From: an uncultured Clostridia bacterium
GTDB lineage: Bacteria; Bacillota; Clostridia; Oscillospirales; Acutalibacteraceae
Direction of reading: 5' to 3'
DNA length: 57,147 bases
NCBI GenBank assembly: GCA_947644325.1
Contig: CANRZD010000002.1
Coordinates: 1 to 57,147, forward strand
Shown: in pieces, positions 50,670 through 57,147 of the stretch
Position numbering within the stretch: the first letter of the stretch is position 1
Layout: every line of letters begins with the position of its first letter
Translations under genes and position numbers: made by a program
The notes under the pieces: generated by a model
The model's input: the letters and a program-made list of their open reading frames with translations, nothing else
Databases searched by the model: none
What the model was told of the DNA's origin: nothing

Positions 50670-51188
50670 ATTAGCAACAAGGAACTGCAGATCAATGAAC
50701 AGATCCGCGATAAGGAGGTCCGCGTGGTGGACTCGGACGGCTCGCAGCTGGGGGTCATGCCTTTAGGGAAGGCCAAGGAGCTGGCCGCCCAGCGGGACCT
50801 GGATCTGGTGAAGATCGCCCCCCAGGCCAACCCCCCGGTGTGCAAGATCATCGACTACGGCAAGTTCCGTTTCGAGCAGTCGAAGCGGGAGAAGGAACAG
50901 CGGAAGAACCAGCGCACGGTGGAGATCAAGGAGGTGCGCCTTTCCCTGAACATCGACACCCACGACTTTGAGACAAAGCGCAACCACGCGGTGCGCTTCA
51001 TCGGCGAGGGCAACAAGGTGAAGGCTTCCATCCGTTTTCGCGGCCGTGAAATGGGCCACCCGGAGCTGGGGCAGGAGATCATGCGCAAATTTGCCGAGAG
51101 CATGGCGGAAGTGGCCAACGTAGAAAAGCCCCCGAAGCTCGAGGGCAGGACGATGCTTATGTTCCTTGCCCCCAAGCCCGTTAAGTGA
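50670..51188 (+). CDS. infC: Translation initiation factor IF-3, AUU start
   Basis: Binds the 30S subunit, keeps it apart from 50S and proofreads start codons. The 172 residues carry the N-domain (SNKELQINEQIRDKEVRVVD) and C-domain ('KEVRLSLNIDTHDFETK', KVKASIRFRGREM). Upstream GTG (50652) and ATG (50655) are in frame, but the only good site, GGAGGTG (50657-50663), lies after both. Six nt later comes ATT at 50670, giving I/M-S-N-K-E-L, which aligns with the B. subtilis start (AUU, ISKD). An AUU start is the known self-control device of infC in E. coli and Bacillus. Confidence 0.93.
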   Translation: MSNKELQINEQIRDKEVRVVDSDGSQLGVMPLGKAKELAAQRDLDLVKIAPQANPPVCKIIDYGKFRFEQSKREKEQRKNQRTVEIKEVRLSLNIDTHDFETKRNHAVRFIGEGNKVKASIRFRGREMGHPELGQEIMRKFAESMAEVANVEKPPKLEGRTMLMFLAPKPVK

Positions 51189-51230
51189 CCCTATGATACC
51201 TAGAAGAACCTAGTCAAGGAGGACTGCAAA

Positions 51231-51434
51231 ATGCCGAAGCTTAAAACACACAGCGGCGCCAAAAAGCGCTTCAAGCTTTCCAAGAACGGGAAGGTGATCC
51301 GCGGACACGCCTTTACCAGCCACCTTTTCAACGGCCATGGCAAGACCCCGAAGGTCAAGCGCCACGCCCGTGGCACTACCGTGACCGACAAGACCAACGC
51401 CGCCGCCGTAAAGCGGATGCTGCCCTATAAATAA
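51231..51434 (+). CDS. rpmI: 50S ribosomal protein L35
   Basis: A 67-residue basic protein starting MPKLKTHSGAKKRFKLSKNG, which is the L35 signature; it ends 'VKRMLPYK'. Second gene of infC-rpmI-rplT, 42 nt after infC, with RBS AAGGAGG. Length is normal (about 65). Confidence 0.98.
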   Translation: MPKLKTHSGAKKRFKLSKNGKVIRGHAFTSHLFNGHGKTPKVKRHARGTTVTDKTNAAAVKRMLPYK

Positions 51435-51488
51435 GGCGGCAGGGACCCCAAAACGCAACGAGAACCTTTTGAAAGGAATGAATGATAA

Positions 51489-51842
51489 ATGGCTAGAGTA
51501 AAGGGCGCCATGATGACGCGCAAAAGAAGGAAAAAGGTACTAAAGCTCGCTAAGGGCTACTGGGGCTCCAAGTCCCGCCACTTTAAGATGGCCAAACAGG
51601 CCGTCATGAAGTCCGGCAACTACGCCTACATCGGCCGCAAGCAGCGCAAGCGGGACTTCCGCCGCCTGTGGATCACCCGCATCTCCGCCGCCTGCAAGTG
51701 TAACGGCATCAACTACTCCACCTTCATGAACGGCCTCAAGAAGGCAGGGGTGGGCCTCAACCGCAAGATGCTCTCTGAGATCGCCATTGCGGATGCCGCC
51801 GCCTTTACCGCCCTGGTGGAAAAGGCCAAGGCCGCCCTATAA
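51489..51842 (+). CDS. rplT: 50S ribosomal protein L20
   Basis: A 117-residue protein that starts large-subunit assembly and in Firmicutes represses its own operon through the leader. Signature text is [20 protein letters not shown] and '[17 protein letters not shown]'. RBS GAAAGGAATG region. The attenuator upstream of infC is its expected target. Confidence 0.98.
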   Translation: MARVKGAMMTRKRRKKVLKLAKGYWGSKSRHFKMAKQAVMKSGNYAYIGRKQRKRDFRRLWITRISAACKCNGINYSTFMNGLKKAGVGLNRKMLSEIAIADAAAFTALVEKAKAAL

Positions 51843-51855
51843 AAAGCTGAAACTG

Positions 51856-51896
51856 CGCCTGAGGCAGCAATGCCTTAGGCGTTTCCGCTTCTTTTT
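51856..51896 (+). terminator. Terminator of infC-rpmI-rplT
   Basis: CGCCTGAGGCA (51856-51866) pairs with TGCCTTAGGCG (51871-51881) around a GCAA tetraloop with one G-T pair. A pyrimidine-rich stretch ending in six Ts (51891-51896) follows after a short gap. Confidence 0.72.
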
Positions 51897-51913
51897 TGAG
51901 AAAGGAGGGCCCT

Positions 51914-52726
51914 ATGGACATCCCCCGCATCACCAGCCGGAAAAACCCCCTTATACGGGCCGCGGCGCAGCTTTTATCCTCCCCGGGCGAAAGGGAGAGC
52001 CGCCGGGAGTTCCTGTGCGAGGGCGCCCGCCTGTGCGAAGATGCCGCCCGCTCCGGGGTGGAGATACGCGTTTGCTTCTTTACCCAGAGCGCCCGGGAAA
52101 AGTACCCCCGCTACCTGGCCCCTGTGCTGGAGCGCGCCCAAGAGGCCTTCTTGATAGAAGACCACGTGGCGGCCCTGCTGTCTGACACCAGAAGCCCCCA
52201 GGGCGTCTTCTGTGTGTGCAAATGGCTCCCTGCCCTGGGGGAGGGCGTTATTGGCTTTGCCCCGGCGCGGCCCTGCCTGGTGCTGGAAAACCTCCAGGAC
52301 CCGGGGAACCTGGGGACCATCCTGCGCACGGCCGAGGCCCTGGGGGTCTATAAGGTGTTCCTTTCGGGCGGGTGCGACCCCATGTCTCCCAAGGTACTGC
52401 GGGCCTCTATGGGGGCGGTGTTCCGGCTGGGGCTTGTGCGGGAGCCCTCTGTAGGGCGGCTCTGCGGGCTCTTAAAAGAGCACGGCTACGCCCTGCATGC
52501 CGCCGTGCCGGACAGCGGGGCCAAAGACGTAACGGAGATCGATTTTACAAAAGGCGTCCACGGGGTGCTTATCGGCAACGAGGGCGGGGGGCTCACGGAA
52601 GAAGCCTGCCGCCTGTGCGACGACAAGGTGACCATCCCCATGGGGGGTCGGGCGGAATCTTTGAACGCGGCGGCCGCGGCTACCATCTTGCTGTGGGAGC
52701 TGCGCCGGGGCGCGGCGGAGGGGTGA
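51914..52726 (+). CDS. SpoU-family rRNA 2'-O-methyltransferase
   Basis: SPOUT methyltransferase of 270 residues, canonical in all three motifs: NLQDPGNLGTILRTAEALG, 'VLIGNEGGGLTEEA' and 'IPMGGRAESLNAAAAATILL'. The N-terminal part (about 1-95) is the RNA-binding L30e-like domain (ITSRKNPLIRAAAQLL). Such proteins after rplT are common in Clostridia and act on 23S rRNA or tRNA ribose. The ATG at 51914 follows AAAGGAGGG. dprA begins 2 nt after its stop. Confidence 0.92.
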   Translation: MDIPRITSRKNPLIRAAAQLLSSPGERESRREFLCEGARLCEDAARSGVEIRVCFFTQSAREKYPRYLAPVLERAQEAFLIEDHVAALLSDTRSPQGVFCVCKWLPALGEGVIGFAPARPCLVLENLQDPGNLGTILRTAEALGVYKVFLSGGCDPMSPKVLRASMGAVFRLGLVREPSVGRLCGLLKEHGYALHAAVPDSGAKDVTEIDFTKGVHGVLIGNEGGGLTEEACRLCDDKVTIPMGGRAESLNAAAAATILLWELRRGAAEG

Positions 52727-52728
52727 CT

Positions 52729-53898
52729 ATGGACCACAGAGCCTACTGGGTATGGCTTCAGCACGCCTTTGGGGCGGGCAGCCGCCGGCCCTGGGAGATC
52801 AGTAAATGGTTCGAAGGCGGCGTGCGGGAGTTTTATAAGGGCGGGGCCCGGCTGTGGAACTCCCTTTCCTACATCACAGAGGGCCAGGCCGTGGCCCTGT
52901 TCGACTTCACCTTGGCCCAGGCCAGGGCCCAGCTGGAGCATGCGGAAAAGATCGGCTGGACGGTGCTAACGCCGGAGTGTGAGAAATATCCCGAGCCGCT
53001 CAGGCATATTTCTGACCCTCCCGCGGTACTGTATGTCAAGGGCAGCCTGCCGGACCTGGACCGCTACCCGGCCATTGCCATCGCCGGGGCCCGCAAGGCC
53101 ACAGCGGAATCCATCGACGCGGCCCGGAAGATCGGCTACCAGCTGGCCTGCGGCAGCGTGACGGTGGTGGGCGGCGGGGCCGCGGGCATCGACGCCGCCG
53201 CCCTGGATGGGGCCATCCAGTCCTACGGCCGGGTGGTGAGCATCCTGCCTGTGGACCTTTCCAGCTCTTACGTGAGCCAGAACGCCCGCCTGCGCCGGGA
53301 GATACTGGAAAAGGGCGGCGCCCTTTTAAGCGAGTACTTCAGCCAGAGCCGCCCCGGGTACAGCACCTTCCAGGAGCGCAACCGGCTGATAACCGGCATG
53401 AGCCGGGGTGTGGTGCTCATACAGGCGGCGGAGAAAAGCGGCACCATGATCTACGCCCGCCACGCCCTGGAGCAGAACCGGGACGTGTTCGTCTACCCGG
53501 GGCCGGAGGATTCCCCGGAGTACTCGGGCAGCCGGGCCCTTCTGCTCGACGGCGCCAAGGCCGTCACCTGCGGGGAGGAGGTGCTGGAGGAGTACGACCG
53601 CCGCTACGCCATGGAGACAAGCGGCCTTTTCTCCCGGCCGGACACAGACTTTGAAGGGGGCCTGGACCGGGAGACAGAAAGGGAGCGGGAGCTTGTGTTC
53701 TGCGACCCGGGGGACGGGGAGGAGCTGGGCCCGGAGGCCGAAAAGGTCCTTACGGCCCTTGGCGGCGAGACGCTTACCATCTCCCAGCTGGAGGAGCGCA
53801 CGGGGATGGGCGCGGGGGCGCTTTTGAGCCTTCTCACGGAACTGGAGCTGGAGGGGCGGGTGGAATCCGCCTCCGGCAAGCGGTACCGGCGGGTATGA
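52729..53898 (+). CDS. dprA: DNA-processing protein DprA (divergent Rossmann motifs)
   Basis: Loads RecA on incoming single-stranded DNA in transformation. The 389 residues have an N-terminal SAM-like region, the Rossmann domain (about 95-300) and a C-terminal winged helix (about 330-389, LTISQLEERTGMGAGALLSL). The family core is recognisable: IAGARKATAESIDAARKIG, 'FQERNRLITGMSRGVVLIQA', 'SGTMIYARHALEQNRDVFV'. The usual 'VSGGAxGID..AH' reads VVGGGAAGIDAAALDGA, and the 'GxDxxYP' block reads VDLSSSY. It is therefore an atypical branch. The dprA-topA-trmFO order supports the call. Confidence 0.88.
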   Translation: MDHRAYWVWLQHAFGAGSRRPWEISKWFEGGVREFYKGGARLWNSLSYITEGQAVALFDFTLAQARAQLEHAEKIGWTVLTPECEKYPEPLRHISDPPAVLYVKGSLPDLDRYPAIAIAGARKATAESIDAARKIGYQLACGSVTVVGGGAAGIDAAALDGAIQSYGRVVSILPVDLSSSYVSQNARLRREILEKGGALLSEYFSQSRPGYSTFQERNRLITGMSRGVVLIQAAEKSGTMIYARHALEQNRDVFVYPGPEDSPEYSGSRALLLDGAKAVTCGEEVLEEYDRRYAMETSGLFSRPDTDFEGGLDRETERERELVFCDPGDGEELGPEAEKVLTALGGETLTISQLEERTGMGAGALLSLLTELELEGRVESASGKRYRRV

Positions 53899-53947
53899 TT
53901 CTTTTATAGAATTATAAAGCCTTCAAAATATTGTAAGATGATAGGGT

Positions 53948-53965
53948 TTGCAGGGCACCCTGCAA
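53948..53965 (+). promoter_or_regulatory. Perfect dyad before topA
   Basis: TTGCAGGG-CA-CCCTGCAA is an 8-bp perfect inverted repeat 18 nt before the topA ATG. With a 2-nt spacer it looks more like an operator than an RNA hairpin. A TAAGAT (53934-53939) just upstream could be a -10, but no good -35 is seen. Confidence 0.5.
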
Positions 53966-53983
53966 GAAAGGAAGAGTTAGCAT

Positions 53984-56071
53984 ATGTCGAAGCTGGTGAT
54001 CGTGGAGTCGCCCTCCAAGGCGAAGACCATACAGAAATATTTGGGGCCCGGGTACGAGGTCATCGCCTCTATGGGCCATGTGCGCGACCTGCCCAAGGCG
54101 CGGCTGAGCGTGGACGTGAAGGACAGCTTCAAGCCCAAGTACGGCATCATCAAGGGCAAGGAGAAGCTGGTGAAGGAGCTGAAGGAGGCCGCCGCCAAGT
54201 CGGACGGCGTGCTGCTGGCCACCGACCCGGACCGGGAGGGGGAGGCCATTTCCTGGCACCTGGCGTACATTCTGGACCTGGAAGAAAACGCCCTGGACCG
54301 GGTGACCTTCAATGAGATCACCAAGACCGGCGTGGCCGAAGGCATGGCCCACCCCCGGGCCATCGACCTGGACCTGGTGAACGCCCAGCAGGCCCGCCGC
54401 ATTTTGGACCGGCTGGTGGGCTACACCCTGAGCCCCTTTCTGGCAAAGACCATCCGGCCCCGGCTGTCGGCGGGGCGGGTGCAGTCGGTGGCGGTGCGCA
54501 TGATCGTGGACCGGGAGGAGGAGATCAAGGCCTTCGTGCCCGAGGAGTACTGGAGCATCGACGCGAAGCTCTCCGCCCCCCCCAGCAAGGCCCTGTTCGC
54601 CGCCCAGTTCTATGGGGACGAAGCGGGGGAGATCAAGATCGGCTCCAAGGAGGAGTCGGATAAGCTCTTTTCTGAACTGGAGAAAGAGGAATTCATCGTG
54701 GGCCCTGTGAAGAAGGGCAAGCGCAACCGCACCCCGGCCCCGCCCTTTATCACCTCCACTCTCCAGCAGGAGGCCTCCCGGAAGCTGGGCTTCCAGGCGC
54801 GGCGCACCATGAAGGCCGCCCAGGAACTCTACGAGGGCGTGGACATTGAGGGCATGGGCACCATGGGCCTTATCACCTATATGCGTACCGACTCCCTGCG
54901 CATTTCCGAAGACGCCATACGGGAGGCCGGGGAGTATATCGAGGGCCGCTGGGGCAAAAAGTACCTGCCCCCCAAGCCCCGGCACTTCAAGTCCCGGGCA
55001 AACGCCCAGGACGGCCACGAGGCCATCCGCCCCTCCACCATCTCCCTGACGCCGGAGCAGGCCAAGGCCTCTTTGACCTCGGACCAGTATAAGCTTTATA
55101 AGCTCATCTGGGAGCGCTTCATCGCCTGCCAGATGGCAAACTGCGTGCTGAACACCAGTCAGGCGGTGATACGGGCAGGGAAGTATGTCTTCAAGGCCGC
55201 AGGCTTTAACGTGCACTTCGACGGCTTCACCGCCCTCTACGAGGAGAGCAAGGACGAGGAGGAGAAGGTCGGCAAGGACCTGCCCCCCCTGGAGGAGGGC
55301 CAGAAGCTGAAGGTGCGGGACTTAAAGGGCAACCAGCACTTCACCCAGCCGCCCCCCCGCTACACAGAGGCCAGCCTCATAAAGACCCTGGAGGAAAACG
55401 GCATCGGCCGGCCCTCTACCTACGCGGCCACCATTTCCACCATCACCAGCCGGGAGTACGTGGCCCGGGAGGGCAAGGCCTTCAAGCCCACGGAGCTGGG
55501 GGAGGTCATCACCAAGCTCATGAAGGAGCGCTTCCCGAAGATCGTCAACGTCCGCTTTACGGCCCAGGTGGAAGACGAGCTGGACGCCGTGCAGCGGGGG
55601 GACGAGGCCTGGGTGCAGACCCTGCAGCGCTTCTACGACGACTTCGACAAGACCGTGCAGAAGGCCAAGAAGGAAATGGACGGGGTGAAGATCAAGCTCA
55701 AGGAGGACGAGACCGGGGAGTTCTGCGAGAAATGCGGCAAGCCCATGGTGATAAAGTACGGCCGGTACGGGCGGTTCATGGCCTGCTCTGGCTACCCCGA
55801 GTGCAAGAACGTGAAGAAGATCGTAAACGAGACCGGCGCCGTTTGCCCCAAGTGCGGGGGCAAGATCATCGAGCGCAAGTCCAAAAGGGGCCGGGTCTTC
55901 TACGGCTGCAGCGAGTACCCCAACTGCGACTTCGTCTCTTGGGACCCCCCCGCCAAGGAGAACTGCCCCGTGTGCGGGAAAGTCCTCATGCAGAAGAAGA
56001 CAAAGGATAAGCGCATGTACTGCGTCACCCCCGGGTGCACCTTCCCGGGCAAGGTGCCCGCCGATGAGTAG
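53984..56071 (+). CDS. topA: DNA topoisomerase I
   Basis: Relaxes negative supercoils through a transient 5'-phosphotyrosine. The 695 residues begin with the TOPRIM domain ([27 protein letters not shown] at about 81-87). The catalytic Tyr299 lies in [14 protein letters not shown]. Three C-terminal zinc-ribbon repeats start at [16 protein letters not shown] and CPVCGKVL, each followed by a later Cys pair. RBS AAGGAAG. It overlaps trmFO by 8 nt. Confidence 0.98.
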   Translation: MSKLVIVESPSKAKTIQKYLGPGYEVIASMGHVRDLPKARLSVDVKDSFKPKYGIIKGKEKLVKELKEAAAKSDGVLLATDPDREGEAISWHLAYILDLEENALDRVTFNEITKTGVAEGMAHPRAIDLDLVNAQQARRILDRLVGYTLSPFLAKTIRPRLSAGRVQSVAVRMIVDREEEIKAFVPEEYWSIDAKLSAPPSKALFAAQFYGDEAGEIKIGSKEESDKLFSELEKEEFIVGPVKKGKRNRTPAPPFITSTLQQEASRKLGFQARRTMKAAQELYEGVDIEGMGTMGLITYMRTDSLRISEDAIREAGEYIEGRWGKKYLPPKPRHFKSRANAQDGHEAIRPSTISLTPEQAKASLTSDQYKLYKLIWERFIACQMANCVLNTSQAVIRAGKYVFKAAGFNVHFDGFTALYEESKDEEEKVGKDLPPLEEGQKLKVRDLKGNQHFTQPPPRYTEASLIKTLEENGIGRPSTYAATISTITSREYVAREGKAFKPTELGEVITKLMKERFPKIVNVRFTAQVEDELDAVQRGDEAWVQTLQRFYDDFDKTVQKAKKEMDGVKIKLKEDETGEFCEKCGKPMVIKYGRYGRFMACSGYPECKNVKKIVNETGAVCPKCGGKIIERKSKRGRVFYGCSEYPNCDFVSWDPPAKENCPVCGKVLMQKKTKDKRMYCVTPGCTFPGKVPADE

Positions 56072-57147
56072 CCCCGCAATCACCGTGCTGGGGGCGGGCC
56101 TGGCCGGGTGCGAGGCGGCCTGGCAGATCGCCCAGGGCGGCGGGCGGGTGAAGCTCTTTGAGATGAAGCCGGAAAAGTTCTCCTCCGCCCACAAGAGCGC
56201 CGGGTTTGCAGAGCTCATCTGCTCCAACTCCCTAAAGGCCGCCCGTATAGACAGCGCCGCCGGGCTCTTAAAAGAGGAGATGCGGCGGCTGGGCTCCCTG
56301 CTGGTAAGCTGCGCGGAGAAGTGCCGGGTGCCCGCCGGGGGCGCCCTGGCGGTGGACCGGGAGCAGTTTTCCCGTTTGGCCACAGAGGCCATCGAGGGCC
56401 ACCCGGGCATTGAAGTGCACAGGGAGGAAGTCACCGCCCTGCCGGAGGGCCCGGTGGTGGTGGCCACGGGCCCCCTGACATCCGAGGGGCTGGCCGGGGA
56501 GATAGAGAGGCTGTGCGGGCCGGCCCTCAATTTCTTCGACGCGGCCGCGCCCATCGTCGCCGCCGAGAGCCTTAAGCGGGACAAGTGCTTTGCGGCCTCC
56601 CGGTACGACAAGGGGGACGCGGACTATCTCAACTGCCCCTTAAATAAGGAAGAATACGACCGCTTCTTAGAGGCCCTGCTGGGGGCCCAGCGGGCCCCCG
56701 TGCACAGCTTTGACGCAAGGGACCCCAAGGTCTACGAGGGCTGTATGCCCGTGGAGGTGCTGGCCGGGCGGGGGCACGACGCTTTGCGCTTTGGCCCCAT
56801 GAAGCCCGTGGGCCTGCGGGACCCCCGCACGGGCCACCGCCCCTGGGCCGTGGTGCAGCTGCGCACGGAAAACCGGGAAAACAGCCTCTATAACCTGGTG
56901 GGCTTCCAGACGAACCTGAAATTCGGGGAGCAGAAACGGGTCTTCGGGCTGATACCCGGGCTGGAAAGGGCGGAGTTCGTGCGGTACGGGGTCATGCACC
57001 GGAACACGTTTCTGCGCTCGCCGGGGCTTCTGGCGGCGGATTTCTCTCTGATAGCGCGGCCCCAGGTGTTCTTCGCCGGGCAGATCACCGGGGTGGAGGG
57101 CTACATGGAGTCGGCGGCTTCTGGCATTCTGGCGGGGCAGAACGCCC
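56064..57147 (+). CDS. trmFO: TrmFO, tRNA U54 methyltransferase (cut by window edge)
   Basis: Folate- and FAD-dependent enzyme making m5U54 in the tRNA T-loop. The first 361 codons are visible (full length about 435) with no stop before the window end. The N-terminus has the FAD-binding [14 protein letters not shown], then [20 protein letters not shown]. '[11 protein letters not shown]' and [11 protein letters not shown] contain the conserved Cys residues used in catalysis, and '[19 protein letters not shown]' closes the visible part. The ATG at 56064 lies within the last codons of topA; dprA-topA-trmFO order is typical for Firmicutes. Confidence 0.96.
   Translation, partial: MSSPAITVLGAGLAGCEAAWQIAQGGGRVKLFEMKPEKFSSAHKSAGFAELICSNSLKAARIDSAAGLLKEEMRRLGSLLVSCAEKCRVPAGGALAVDREQFSRLATEAIEGHPGIEVHREEVTALPEGPVVVATGPLTSEGLAGEIERLCGPALNFFDAAAPIVAAESLKRDKCFAASRYDKGDADYLNCPLNKEEYDRFLEALLGAQRAPVHSFDARDPKVYEGCMPVEVLAGRGHDALRFGPMKPVGLRDPRTGHRPWAVVQLRTENRENSLYNLVGFQTNLKFGEQKRVFGLIPGLERAEFVRYGVMHRNTFLRSPGLLAADFSLIARPQVFFAGQITGVEGYMESAASGILAGQNA

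Noticed and set aside
1-57147. tRNA genes, rRNA genes, insertion sequences, prophage and attachment sites
   Set aside because: I looked for cloverleaf-like and rRNA-like stretches, transposase or integrase motifs and long terminal repeats and saw none; intergenic gaps are short and accounted for.

Overview
The window is a chromosomal segment of a high-GC, anaerobic, probably spore-forming member of the Clostridia, most like the Oscillospiraceae/Ruminococcaceae. The signs are a SpoVT regulator, an oxygen-sensitive class III ribonucleotide reductase, the AddAB recombination nuclease (not RecBCD), a two-subunit GlgC/GlgD ADP-glucose pyrophosphorylase, the dprA-topA-trmFO and infC-rpmI-rplT orders, and G-rich Shine-Dalgarno sites with many near-consensus sigma-A promoters. 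The placement rests on gene content only. I found no tRNA, rRNA, CRISPR array, insertion sequence, phage gene or attachment site. The window is mostly core genome, with a few inserted or lineage-specific genes.

Layout. 1-2.4 kb (minus): nusA (cut by the window edge), an unknown membrane protein gene and rimP, then spoVT. 2.6-4.3 kb (plus): an orphan ABC half-transporter. 4.3-8.6 kb (minus): a SpoU methyltransferase coupled to a UroD/MtaA-like protein, then glycogen phosphorylase. 9-19 kb (plus): a cell-envelope and division block of a long ZapA-like protein, a U32 protein, dut, mreBCD, PBP2, MinD and methylglyoxal synthase. 19-22.6 kb: hisS, a VOC protein and aspS behind a leader with an intrinsic terminator. 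22.7-27.3 kb: the anaerobic ribonucleotide reductase operon. 27.4-34.4 kb: a phosphodiesterase, an esterase, an SLH-transglutaminase protein, a lipoprotein, an MBOAT/AlgJ-like acetylation pair and trmO. 34.6-40.5 kb: glgB-glgC-glgD-glgA. 40.6-47.5 kb: addB-addA. 47.5-50.5 kb: a GH2 beta-mannosidase and a Nudix hydrolase. 50.6-51.8 kb: infC-rpmI-rplT with an attenuator leader. 51.9-57.1 kb: a SpoU methyltransferase, dprA, topA and trmFO (cut by the edge).

The most interesting locus is the nrd operon. The large NrdD protein ends just after its zinc-type cysteines and lacks the glycyl-radical loop. That loop is encoded about 800 bp downstream as a separate 58-residue protein with its own strong ribosome binding site, and an unrelated lower-GC Cys-rich gene lies between the two parts. 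SurE and the NrdG activase follow. This implies a two-polypeptide class III reductase, reminiscent of GrcA (YfiD) supplying a spare radical domain to pyruvate formate-lyase.

Other notable points are an AUU-initiated infC behind a terminator-bearing leader, a terminator in the short hisS leader, an unknown membrane protein inside the rimP-nusA operon, a MinD with no MinC/MinE partner and no visible membrane-targeting tail, and a GlgA with Ala at the usual ADP-glucose-binding Lys. The glycogen genes split into a synthetic operon and a distant opposite-strand phosphorylase. The 28.8-33.7 kb genes look like surface-protein and exported-polysaccharide modification.
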